Shown here piece by piece: positions 1 to 9,324 of a stretch of 64,000 nt of DNA (within the stretch, counting starts at the first letter, position 1; each line of letters begins with the position of its first letter). A program made the position numbers and the translations under genes. The stretch covers positions 1 through 64,000 of the forward strand of contig JBAKBP010004305.1 in the NCBI GenBank assembly GCA_037953745.1. Reading direction: 5' to 3'. Source of the DNA: Lithodes maja (Eukaryota; Arthropoda; Malacostraca; Decapoda; Lithodidae). A model generated the notes under the pieces. That model was not told where the DNA came from. It did no database searches and worked only from the letters and a program-made list of their open reading frames with translations.

Positions 1-1
1 C

Positions 2-2689
2 GGTGACAGGTATGGGAAACAAAGGTGCCTTCGGGATGGTCTGGTTAGGCTTCCCCGTTGTCTGGCAGGTCGCACACCCAGCCACCCATGCACAGACATC
101 AGCCTTGACCCCAGGCCACCAGAAAAACCTGCCCAATGCCGCCAATGTTTTTGTTACCCCCAAATGACCCGCCACCGGCACATCATGCGCCAGACACAAT
201 AAGGACTCTCTATACTTATTTGGAACAACCACCTGGTCTACTACCCTCGCACCGCCCTCCCACTTCGATTTGGGGTCTAGAAATCTGCGGTACAATATCC
301 TGTTGAGCCTAAAGAAATCTCCCGGCTTCGCATCCCCATCTTCCTCCAACTCTATGGCACCATTGCTATAACGAGCTAGGCTAGCGTCTTGCAGCTGCTG
401 CTCACTAATGTCCCTGGGCGTCAATGCATCAAGATGGTTTTGTAATAAGACATTACCCCGGCTAATAGGCTCTACTGCCTTAGTGGCTCTCGCTACAGCT
501 CTTGCCTCACGCGAAGTCTTACCCAACTCTGCCTTGTTACACACCATATCTGGGCCAGAGTCAACTCCCGTGTTTATTATAGGTCCAAGTACCGAATCAC
601 CGAGAAGTGCAGCAGAATCAATGTCCCTTTTCCTGCCCTTAGCAACCTTCTCCTGATCCTTCCTCCACTGTCCCCGAGGTTGAGTGCTAGGCTGTGCAGG
701 AGCCGCAGAGCGAGATCGGGTTACCACACAGGCCATCTCATCCTGTTGGCACCTCCCAACCCATTCCCGATTCTCACCATCCACGTCGGCCGCCCTCTCG
801 GCAACGACTAAGGGTGGAGTCCCGGAAGTGGACACCGCAAAGTCGTTGCCGAGAAGAAGGTCGACGCCCTCAACTGGCAAACACTCAACGATCCCTACAT
901 CCAGCTCCCTGCACACCTCTCCCACTCTCAACTCCAACCTCACAAGTGGGTATGACCTCGTAGCATTTATACCCTGCACCACAACAACTCTGGCCGCATT
1001 TATCGGTTTCCCTGTGAAGTTCCTCAACAAAGTTTGCGAAGCCCCCGTATCCCTCAGCAAGTCAACCCTCCGTAGTTCACTCCCCCAGCTCACAAACCCG
1101 TGTCCCCGATGGTCACAGAAAGTGTCCCGGACAGGTGTCGAGCCTTCCGTACGCTTCTTTACCGCGTGTGCCTCAGCTGCTGACAACCTACCCCGGGCAG
1201 TTGCTGCAGCCTTCAGAGACACACCGATACTGTGAACCAATGACACCGGCTTAGCGGGAGTGTTACTAGGGCACTCACGTGAATAATGGCCTAGCTTCTG
1301 ACATTTGTAACATTTCACATCCCCAATGGGCTTCTTCCCTTGTGCGGGCGAAGAAGGGGCCTGACCTTTAGTAAACGGGAGAGGCTTGTGTTTGTAGGTG
1401 TTATTAGGTGCAATGCATTTAGTGTGGTTATGTGTGTCATAGGATTTGTTATTATCGAAAACTCTGGTGGGTGGGGTATAGCGCCCCTTCTGCCCTGACT
1501 CAGCCCTCTGAGCGGCACCGCAACCACGAATCAATGATAATCTGAGGTCTGCCATCTTGGCAGCCTCCTCTACTGTCTTGGGACATTTTTCCTTAATGTT
1601 CAGCGTTAGATCGGTTCCAGTGCATTTGTAAAACTGTTCCAGATAGAAAAGTTGCTTAATTTCCTCAGCCGACTCTGCGTGCTCGGACCGAAACCAGTTA
1701 TTACCTGCATCTGTTAAGTCCCGTGCGTGCTCCATAAAACTGACGTCGCTCTTCTTATTCACGCCACGGAACTTCAATCTATAAGTTTCGGGTTGCAGTT
1801 CGTAGGCCCGGAGCACAGCCTCCTTCACCAGTCCATACACTACACTCTCGTCCAGTGACAGTGCATCGTAGGCTTTCAACCCCTTACCCACTAGACGTGA
1901 TGAAACTAATGCTGCCCATTTAACCTCCGGCCAGTCATACTCACGACACTTCTTTTCGAAACGAGCAAAAAACTCAGTCACTGCTGTCTCATCAAATGCG
2001 GGTACTAACTTAATTAAATGCGAAAGTGAGTCTGTAACCCGGTGCCCACCACCGAGATGACGCCCCGTGGTCTCTACTCTAGACTTCTCGACATCCATTT
2101 CAGCCTGGTACCTGGTTGCATCCTGATTGGCTTGGATTCTAGCAACCTCTATGCGTTCTATACTAGCCTGTTGTATCTGTATCTGAGTCTCCTGCAGCTT
2201 AAACTTAGCTAGTTCTAGCTGAAATAACATCTCAGGAGACAGGCCTGGGGGGGGAGAGCACAAAATGGGGGATCCACACCGAGACGTGTTTACGGGTAAG
2301 CCAGCTTGCCCTTGAGAACCCTCCTGCTGCATCGTGCTAAGACTCGCTGGCTGAGGGCCCAGCTCAGGGGTAGGGTGGAATGGAGGCTTGGAGGGAACCC
2401 CCCAAGACCCCACTCCACCCACCGCCCCATCGCCATCACCCAACAAACATGCCACCAAATTCTTCTTGGGCCAACTGTCAGGACAGTCCCGCCCCAAAAC
2501 CGTGGCTAAACAGCGAAGACCGTAACAATCAATAGCCTGCAGGCGCTGTTCGGTCAAAGGTGTCTGCAAAAATGCCCGGGCATCCCTCTCTCCACTTATA
2601 ACACTCCCCTCCCTAAACATCTGTTGTACTTGCTGGTTACTAGGCTGTACCGTGTTATCCTCCCCCGTAAATGATGAGTCATTAGACAT
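2..2689 (-). CDS. Gag-protease-integrase polyprotein of a Gmr1-like Ty3/gypsy retrotransposon (partial, leaves the window)
   Basis: An unbroken frame of 896 codons starts at the ATG at 2689 and is still open at the left edge. The first ~440 residues are Gag-like, with a Gln-rich helical stretch near 160-200. A CCHC zinc knuckle (C-X2-C-X4-H-X4-C, beginning CYKCQKLGH) lies near residues 459-472. A retropepsin follows: active site DTGAS near 547 and the flap-side motif LLLGNDF near 608. About 220 residues later comes the integrase N-terminal zinc-binding region (HDVPVAGH ... CATCQ, near 834-876). There is no reverse transcriptase between protease and integrase, which is not the usual gypsy order. 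The 5' LTR and primer site lie just upstream. The lack of any stop suggests a young copy. An ordinary gypsy copy that has lost its RT is the alternative; the element at 53.7-55.4 kb argues against that. Confidence 0.88.
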   Translation of the reverse strand, partial: MSNDSSFTGEDNTVQPSNQQVQQMFREGSVISGERDARAFLQTPLTEQRLQAIDCYGLRCLATVLGRDCPDSWPKKNLVACLLGDGDGAVGGVGSWGVPSKPPFHPTPELGPQPASLSTMQQEGSQGQAGLPVNTSRCGSPILCSPPPGLSPEMLFQLELAKFKLQETQIQIQQASIERIEVARIQANQDATRYQAEMDVEKSRVETTGRHLGGGHRVTDSLSHLIKLVPAFDETAVTEFFARFEKKCREYDWPEVKWAALVSSRLVGKGLKAYDALSLDESVVYGLVKEAVLRAYELQPETYRLKFRGVNKKSDVSFMEHARDLTDAGNNWFRSEHAESAEEIKQLFYLEQFYKCTGTDLTLNIKEKCPKTVEEAAKMADLRLSLIRGCGAAQRAESGQKGRYTPPTRVFDNNKSYDTHNHTKCIAPNNTYKHKPLPFTKGQAPSSPAQGKKPIGDVKCYKCQKLGHYSRECPSNTPAKPVSLVHSIGVSLKAAATARGRLSAAEAHAVKKRTEGSTPVRDTFCDHRGHGFVSWGSELRRVDLLRDTGASQTLLRNFTGKPINAARVVVVQGINATRSYPLVRLELRVGEVCRELDVGIVECLPVEGVDLLLGNDFAVSTSGTPPLVVAERAADVDGENREWVGRCQQDEMACVVTRSRSAAPAQPSTQPRGQWRKDQEKVAKGRKRDIDSAALLGDSVLGPIINTGVDSGPDMVCNKAELGKTSREARAVARATKAVEPISRGNVLLQNHLDALTPRDISEQQLQDASLARYSNGAIELEEDGDAKPGDFFRLNRILYRRFLDPKSKWEGGARVVDQVVVPNKYRESLLCLAHDVPVAGHLGVTKTLAALGRFFWWPGVKADVCAWVAGCATCQTTGKPNQTIPKAPLFPIPVT

Positions 2690-2940
2690 AGTGCTGGTTA
2701 TACAATTGCTGTTCATAAAAAAAAAGAAGTGCTTATTACTAATTGCAGTCTCGACTCACAAAATGTTAAAGATGCTTGAATGACTCTACTCTAGACACCC
2801 CCAACGAAACAATCTGCAAGTCCACCAATACAATAATGACACAATAAAAATTCCTCCAATATGCAAGAAAATTCTAGCCAGCTCTACTAGGTAGCATAGA
2901 ATAGTTCTCCAAAAAAAACATGTGATAGGATACGACTGAA
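2690..2940 (-). other. Untranslated leader between primer binding site and gag
   Basis: About 250 nt separate the LTR and primer site from the gag ATG. I see no conserved reading frame in it. This is where an LTR retrotransposon keeps its packaging leader; that role is inferred from position only. Confidence 0.5.
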
Positions 2941-2958
2941 TCTTGTGCAAGGTCGCCA
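2941..2958 (-). promoter_or_regulatory. Putative tRNA primer binding site
   Basis: On the minus strand the LTR end ...CCGTAACA is followed by a 3-nt spacer AAA and then TGGCGACC. The leading TGG would pair with a tRNA 3' CCA end, and TGGCGACC-type primer sites are common in Ty3/gypsy elements. I cannot name the priming tRNA from the sequence alone. Confidence 0.6.
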
Positions 2959-2961
2959 TTT

Positions 2962-4759
2962 TGTTACGGCTGGATCGGCAATACATATTCGGGATTCTTG
3001 ATCGTAGGACAGAAATGGCTTATGTGACAACGACACGCTCGATTCCAGTCCCAAATACTATATGCTCCAGACAACAAAAGCACCAACGCCCTACAGAGTT
3101 ATCGTCTATGGTAACGAGGTACCTTAACTCGGCGAAAGTGTACAACAGGGGTAGGCTATGAGGCTAAACTCCCTCAGACATTTATAGGTTACGTTATTAC
3201 TAAAGAAATGCAATACTCAAGAAACTACGTTAATATTAAGCCTCTAATAATGTAGAATAGAAACAGGCTAAAGGTATGACAGTGAAATGCTAAATGACAA
3301 AGGTACACGCCTACTTGAAAGCGCGTGCACTAGAATAACTGTCCCCTACTAACATGCACTAGCATGTAGCATACAAGATGTTCATGATCCAGTAGATTAT
3401 TATAGATACCTAATAATACACATGGAAGGAACATAAATAGTAGTCACTTATTGTAATAATGAATCTATACTTGGAATAACTAAAAGGTTGCAGGCAACAG
3501 TACTGCGCCGGTAGCCTACTACCGCATAGGCTACTTCGCTTCTCTCACTCTGTCTCCCCTCTGAGTCTGTATGCGCCCTACGCAACAGAACTCCGGACAC
3601 AGCAGCAAAACGACAGTGCAGTTAATTGATACATGAAAGTATTAATAGTGTTGTCTAGTGTGTGAGTAATGTGTATTGTAAAGTGTTACATACATAAACT
3701 TAAAGAGAGCTGCAATGCATAGTAAAATAAAGATATCACCCACTCCTCATCCCCATGTGTTCTAGCTAGCAGGCCAAGTCACAGGAACAACGAGTCCCAG
3801 CACCGAAAGCGAGAACCCAGGAAAAGACTGTAGAGAACACAAGGACAGATAAATTACGTTACTCTACTATACCGGCACTACGAGCGAGCTGTAGTCTCTG
3901 GTACTACAGTCGCTCCTGGCTCGGTAGGCAAATCAAGGCTAAGTCCTCGCCCCTCTACAGACAACTCCTGGGCATGGTCGGGCTCTTACACATGGCACTA
4001 GTCTAGTCACAAATTGGATGATGAGCTGGGCATATAACTCGTGAACATGTAGAACGTTCACCAACTATCCTCATCAAGAAGATCGCTGTTCACATTAACC
4101 CCTTAAATCTAATACATGTAAATATATGCTTGTCCTAAGAGTAATACGAGAGGTGAGTGCTGAAACTCCTTTAGGACCTCAAGGGAAGGGTATGCATTTA
4201 AATAGAGAGAAGAATGAAATGAGAGTAATGTCGTCAGAGAGAAAGAGTGCAACCGTGAGAAATTGGGAGAGAGGGCAAGGGATGTTAGAGTCTCAAAGGT
4301 TCTAGGCAACCTGATCATGGAACACACAGCGAGCCTCCATGCAATGTGCAGTACGACAACATGGGCAGCCAGGCAGCATATGCAGGCGGCAATGTACTAC
4401 CAACCCTGTCGCACCTAGCTATAAGCGCAGGGCTGCCAACCGGTCCATACGTCTGGCAACCATTGCTACCCTCTCGCTCTGAAGTCTAACTCACTCTCTC
4501 TCTCTGAATTCCCACTATCTCATCTATCAACCTCTCCATTGATACTACATATTAAATGGAAGGTCTCGACATGGCTTAAAACAAAACCCACCACTGGTTA
4601 GCAAATGACGAGACCTTTGCAGAGATACAAAGAACATAGTTATACGTTGTCACACTCAATATAAGCAGCGAACACGGTACACGGCCCCGCCCCGTGTCGA
4701 TACAGTGGAGTACCAAGGAGTACAATCAGGTTAAGTTGCCACGCACTGGGTGCGTCACA
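2962..4759 (-). repeat. 5' LTR of the left-edge Gmr1-like element
   Basis: Read on the minus strand the block starts TGTGACGCACCC at 4759 and ends CCAGCCGTAACA at 2962, a TGT...ACA border of the LTR type. A primer site follows at once. The last ~200 nt resemble the ends of the LTR at 51371 and the lone LTR at 22.9-23.9 kb (shared GAGTTAAG, ATAACTCT, GTAACA). At about 1.8 kb it is long for an LTR. No host gene is visible inside it. The outer border touches an RTE LINE fragment directly, so the element may have inserted into that LINE. Confidence 0.68.
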
Positions 4760-5662
4760 ATATGGATGGAGTCATAAAAGAAATACTATCAAGAGCAGTG
4801 GATGTTGGTGTATCGCTGTAAAAGGGAGGGAATTGAGTGGAAGCTACCTATACTGCTGTTTGCGGATGATACAGTTCTGATGAGTGATAATGAATGGGAG
4901 TTGCAGGGTCTGGTAAATGAGTTTGGAACAGTGTGCAAAAAACGGAATTTGAAGGTAAATGCGGGGAAGAGCAAGGTTATGGTCTTCGAAAGGGGTGAAG
5001 TCACAGAGTGTGAGGTGAAGCTGAATGGTCAGGCTATGGAGATCGTCAACTCTTTTAAGTATCTGGGCAGTGTGTAGAGTAAAGATGGGACTATGGATGA
5101 AGAAGTGCAGGAGAGGGTACAACAGGGGAAGAGGGTTGTAGGAACGCTAAAAGCAGTAACAAGATATAGGGTGGTCAGTATGGAAGTGAAGAAGTCCTTG
5201 CATGACAGTGTGGTAATCCCGACACTGACTTACGGAAGCGAAGCATGGACGTTGGTTGAGAGACTCAGACCAAGAGTGAGAGCAGTGGAAATGAATTACT
5301 TAAGGAGTGCGTGCGGAGTTACATGGAGGGATAGACAGACTAATGAGGAAGTAAGAAGGAGGTGTGGTGTGGAGGTAGATGTGCTGGAAAGTGTGAAAAG
5401 GAACAACTTGAGATGGTTCGGCCATATGGAACGTATGGAAAGCGAGAGAATGACTAAGAGGGTGTATGAGAGCGAGGTGGAGGGACAGAGAGGGAGAGAT
5501 AGACCGAATGAGAGGTGGAAGGATGGAGTGAGGAAGTACATGAACGAAGGCGGTGCTGGTTGGGGGGAGGGGCGTCGACTGACTGGGGACAGAGGTGCAT
5601 GGGGGCGGTTCGTTCTTGGTCACCCCTTCGGGGATCACGGCGTCAGGCAATAGATGATAGAT
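4760..5662 (+). pseudogene. RTE-clade LINE, 3' fragment (end of RT and C-terminal domain)
   Basis: Translation shows the RT box LLFADDTVLMSD followed by the C-terminal region typical of RTE LINEs (YGSEAWTL, LRWFGHMERM, GQRGRDRP). The copy is nearly identical to the one at 55529-56878 but has a one-base insertion near 4820 that shifts frame and a TAG near 5075. It ends with the hairpin CCCCTTCGGGG and a short GATA-type tail near 5650. The left edge coincides with the LTR start at 4759, so the missing 5' part may lie beyond the LTR element, outside the window. Confidence 0.85.
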
Positions 5663-5843
5663 AGATGTTAAAAATATCTTTTATATTTTTGTTTAGCTTT
5701 ACTTGGCATTCCTCTTCCTCTATGTATCTAGCAATTTATCCCCCTCAAACTCCTTATGATGCGATGGTGTGGTAATTACCCCGGGCCAAAAAGCTCTAAA
5801 AGACGATCGAGTGATAACTCAAGCGAGCTTGAAATATGCAGGC

Positions 5844-5890
5844 GTTTCGTTCATGGTCACCCCTTCGGGGATCAAGGTGTCCGGCAATAT
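5844..5890 (+). mobile_element. RTE LINE, extreme 3' end only
   Basis: About 45 nt matching the RTE 3' terminus (GTTTCGTTCATGG, then CACCCCTTCGGGGATCA, then GTCCGGCAAT). No coding sequence is attached. It is probably a very short 5'-truncated insertion. Confidence 0.6.
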
Positions 5891-5904
5891 ATACCTGTAG
5901 GCTA

Positions 5905-6260
5905 TAGATAAATTCATTTTTGGGCTATTTCTTCCATTTTATTTATCCTGTTAAAGTGCTTGATTGATTTTTGTGCTAATGTAGTTAGTATTTGGTGTAA
6001 TTTCACATATTTCAGCTAAATCTGGAGAGCACATGCAATTTATTTGTGCATGTTCAGTAAGTATTGCTGGGGAAAGGGTTAACGTATTCATCATTTGGGG
6101 TATTTATTCTATGTTTTTATCCTGTTTCTGTGATTGATTGAGTTTTGTGCTAATGTATTTGGTATTTGGTATAATTTTACATATATTAGATAAATCAGAA
6201 GAGCACATGCAATATATTTGGGCATTTTCAGTTAGTATTGCTGGGGAAACGGTTAACATA
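5905..6260 (+). repeat. AT-rich ~170-bp repeat, two adjacent copies
   Basis: Two neighbouring copies share TTTTGTGCTAATGTA, GGTATTTGGT and AGAGCACATGCAAT, and both end near TTGCTGGGGAAA. More copies lie at 7725-7850 and 8190-8420, always next to the decayed RTE fragments. They look like part of a larger duplicated block. No coding content is seen. Confidence 0.6.
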
Positions 6261-6267
6261 CAGTATT

Positions 6268-7720
6268 CATCATAGGAAGGGAATAGGATGTGTAGCTCAG
6301 ATCTTTGCCCTGAAATATGTTGTGGAGAAATATCTTGAGAAGGGACAAAGGTTGTATGCTGCCTTCATGGACTTGGAGAAGGCCTATGACAGAGTTGATA
6401 AGAGAAGGTACCGGTATGTAGAAAGTACTTGGAATATACGGAGCAGATAGCAAGTTGCTGAAAGCAGTGAAAAGCATGTATGAGGGTGCAAAGGTGTCAG
6501 TATGTGTTGAGAATGAACAGAGGGAGTTCTTTGATCTGAATTTTGGGTTAAAAAAAAGGGTGTGTGATGTCCCCGTGGTTGTTCAATATATACTGAACTG
6601 TATATGGATGGAGTCATAAAAGAAATGCAAGGATGAGCAGTGGATGTTGGTGTACCACTAATAAGAGAAGGCAACGAGTGGAATGACAGAGTTGATAGAG
6701 AAGGTATGTGGAAAGTACTGTACTGAGAATATATGGAGTAGATGGCAAGTTGCTGAAAGCAGTGAAGAGTATGTATGAGAGTGCAAAGGTATCAGTATGT
6801 GTGAAGAATGAACAGAGGGAGTTCTTTGATCTGAATGTTTGGTAAAGCAAGGGTGTGTGATGTCCAGATGGTTGTTCTATATATACAGTATATGGATGGA
6901 GTCATAAAAAAAATACAAGGAAGAGCAGTGGATGTTTGTGTACTGCTGTTTGCTGATGATATGAATGGGAGTTGCAGGGTCTGGTAAATATTTTTGGAAC
7001 AGTGTGCGAAAAATGGAATCTGAAGGTAAATGCGGGGAAGAGCAAGGTTATGGTCTTCGAAAGAGGTGAAGCCACAGAGTGTGAGGTGAAGTTGAACGGT
7101 CAGGCTATGGAGATTGTCAGCTCATTTAAGTATCTTGGCAGTGTACAGAGTAAAGATGGGAGTATGGATGAAGAAGTGTGGGAGAGGGTGCAACAGGGGA
7201 AGAGGGTTGTAGGAATGCTGAAAGCAGTAACATGAAATAGGGTGGTCAGCATGGAACTGAAGAAGTCATTGCATGACAGTGTGGTAATCCTGACACTGAC
7301 TTACGGAAGCGAAGCATGGACGTTGTTGGAGAGATTCAAACCAAGAGTGAAAGGGATGGAAATGAGTTACTTGAGAAGTGTGTGCAGAGTTACATGGAGG
7401 GATAGACAGACGAATGAGGAAGTACGAGAGAGGTGTGGTGTGAATGTACTGGAAAGTGCGAAAAAGAACACCTTGAGATGGTTCGGCCATGTGGAACGTA
7501 TGGGAAGTGAGAGAATGACTAAGAGCGTGTACGAGTGAGGTGGAAGGACAGAGGGAGAAATAAACCGAGAGAGAGGTGGAAGGATGGAGTAAAGAAGTAT
7601 ATGCGTGAAAGCGGTGCTGGATGGGAGGAGGGGCGTCGACTGACTGGGGACAGAGGTGCATAGGGGTGTTTCGTTCGTGGCCAATCCTTCGGGGATCAAG
7701 GCGTCCGTCAATAGATAGAT
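6268..7720 (+). pseudogene. Decayed RTE-clade LINE copies (RT and C-terminal domain)
   Basis: Fragments in several frames match the copy at 55.5-56.9 kb: FMDLEKAYDRVD near 6370, the palm-region motif SPWLFN region near 6570, a second stretch repeating the same RT portion from about 6690, KVNAGKSKVMVFERG near 7030, YGSEAWTL near 7305 and RWFGHVERM near 7480. Frameshifts and stops are frequent and one RT section is duplicated inside. The 3' end near 7700 carries the CTTCGGGG hairpin and a GATA-type tail. Confidence 0.82.
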
Positions 7721-7837
7721 AGATAAATTCATCTTTAGGGCTATTTCTTACATTTTCTTTATCCTGTTAGTGTACTTTATTAAAATTTTTGGTAATGTAG
7801 TTGGTAATTGGTGTAATTTTACATATTTCAGATAAAG

Positions 7838-8185
7838 GATGTCAACAGAATAACAAATGATGAGCTGAAGAGACGTTTAGGTATAAAGAGTATGAGCGAG
7901 GAGATGCGTACAAGTAAACTGGGATGGTATGGACATGTGGAGAGAATGGATGAACAAAATTGGGTGAAAAGATGCAGGTCTGCGATTGTGGAGGGAGCTG
8001 CACCAAGGGGTGGACCGAGTAAGACCTGGAATCGGACTATACGTGCCGATCTCAAATCCAAAAACTTGACAAGTAAAGCATCCCTTAACAGGGTTGCCTG
8101 GAACGCCGCCATTAGGAAAAGAGACTGAAACTGCACATCTGTGTGGAACACTCAGTCTTAAAATGTTATGTATGTATGTATGTAT
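7838..8185 (+). pseudogene. 3' end of a different LINE family with (TATG)n tail
   Basis: Translation gives SEEMRTSKLGWYGHVERMD, then WVKRCR and APRGGPSKTW, the end region of RTE-like non-LTR polyproteins. It differs from its neighbours and ends in a tandem TATG tail near 8168-8183. It interrupts the AT-rich repeat, whose pieces flank it on both sides, so it is a later insertion. Confidence 0.7.
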
Positions 8186-8434
8186 AAATCTGAAGAGCAC
8201 ATGCAATCTATTTAGGCATTTTCAGTCAGTATTGCTGGGTCAAGGGTTAACATATTAATCTTTTGGAGTATTTCTTCCATGTATTTATCCTGTTAGTGAG
8301 TTTTATTGATTTCAGTGCTACTGTAGTGGTATTTGGTGTAATTTTACATATTTTAGATAAATCTGAAGAGGACAGGCAATATATTTGGGCATCTTCAGTC
8401 AGTATTGCTGGGGAAACGGTTAGCATACTGTAGT

Positions 8435-9287
8435 CATCTTAGGAAGGGAAGAGGATGTGTGGCTCAGATTTTTGCCCGGAAATGTGTTGTGGAGAAATAT
8501 CTGGAGAAGCGACAAAAGTTGTATGCTGCATAAGGCCTATGACAGAATTGATAGAGAAGGTATGTGGAAAGTACCGGTACCGGTACTGAAAATATACGGA
8601 GTAGATGGCAAGTTGCTGAAAGCAATTAAGAGCATGTATGAGGGTGCAAAGGTGTCAGTATGTGTGGATAATTAACAGAGCGAGTTCTTTAATCTGAATG
8701 TTGGGTTAAAGCAAGGGTGTATGTGATGTCCCGATGGTTGTTCAATATATACCAGTACAGTATATGGATGGAGTCATGAAAGAAATACAAGGAAGAGCAG
8801 CGGATGTTGGTGTACCGCTGATAAGGGAAGGAAACGAGTGGAAGTTGCCTCAACAGTACAGTACCGGTACTACTGTTGCTGACAACACAGTTCTGATGAG
8901 CGATAGTGAATGGGAGTTGCAGGGTCAGGTAAATATGTTTGGAACAGTGTGTGAAAAACGGAATTTGGAGGTAAATGCTAGGAAGAGCAATATTATGGTC
9001 ATTGAAAGGGGTGCAACCATAGAGTGTGAAGTGAGGTTGAACGGCTATGAAGAATGTCAGCTCATTTAAGTATTTGGGCAGTGTGTTGAGTAAAGATGTG
9101 AGTAGGCCTATGGATGAAGAAGTGTGGGAGAAAGTGTAACAGGGGAAGAGCGTTGTAGGAACTCTGAAAGCAGTAAGAAGAAATAGGGTGATCAGCATGG
9201 AAGTAAAGAAGTCCTTGCATGACAGTGTGGTAATCCCGACATTGACTTATGGGAGGGAAGCATGGACGTTTCTGACTGGGATTGATC
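8435..9287 (+). pseudogene. Decayed RTE-clade LINE copy
   Basis: This copy repeats the 6.3-7.3 kb fragment: VVEKYLEK near 8490, AYDRIDREGMWKV near 8535, a degraded RT palm near 8700-8900, KSNIMVIERG near 9000, and a break near 9275 before the C-terminal domain finishes. GGTACC-type insertions (for example near 8570-8585 and 8865) disturb the frame. The AT-rich repeat precedes it as it does at 6088, so the two blocks probably arose by segmental duplication. Confidence 0.78.
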
Positions 9288-9324
9288 ATTGATAATCATC
9301 GGTCATGCTAGTTGGAAAATTAGT

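Noticed and set aside
684..1235. 183-codon plus-strand gene
   Set aside because: It is antisense to the protease region of the Gmr1-like polyprotein.
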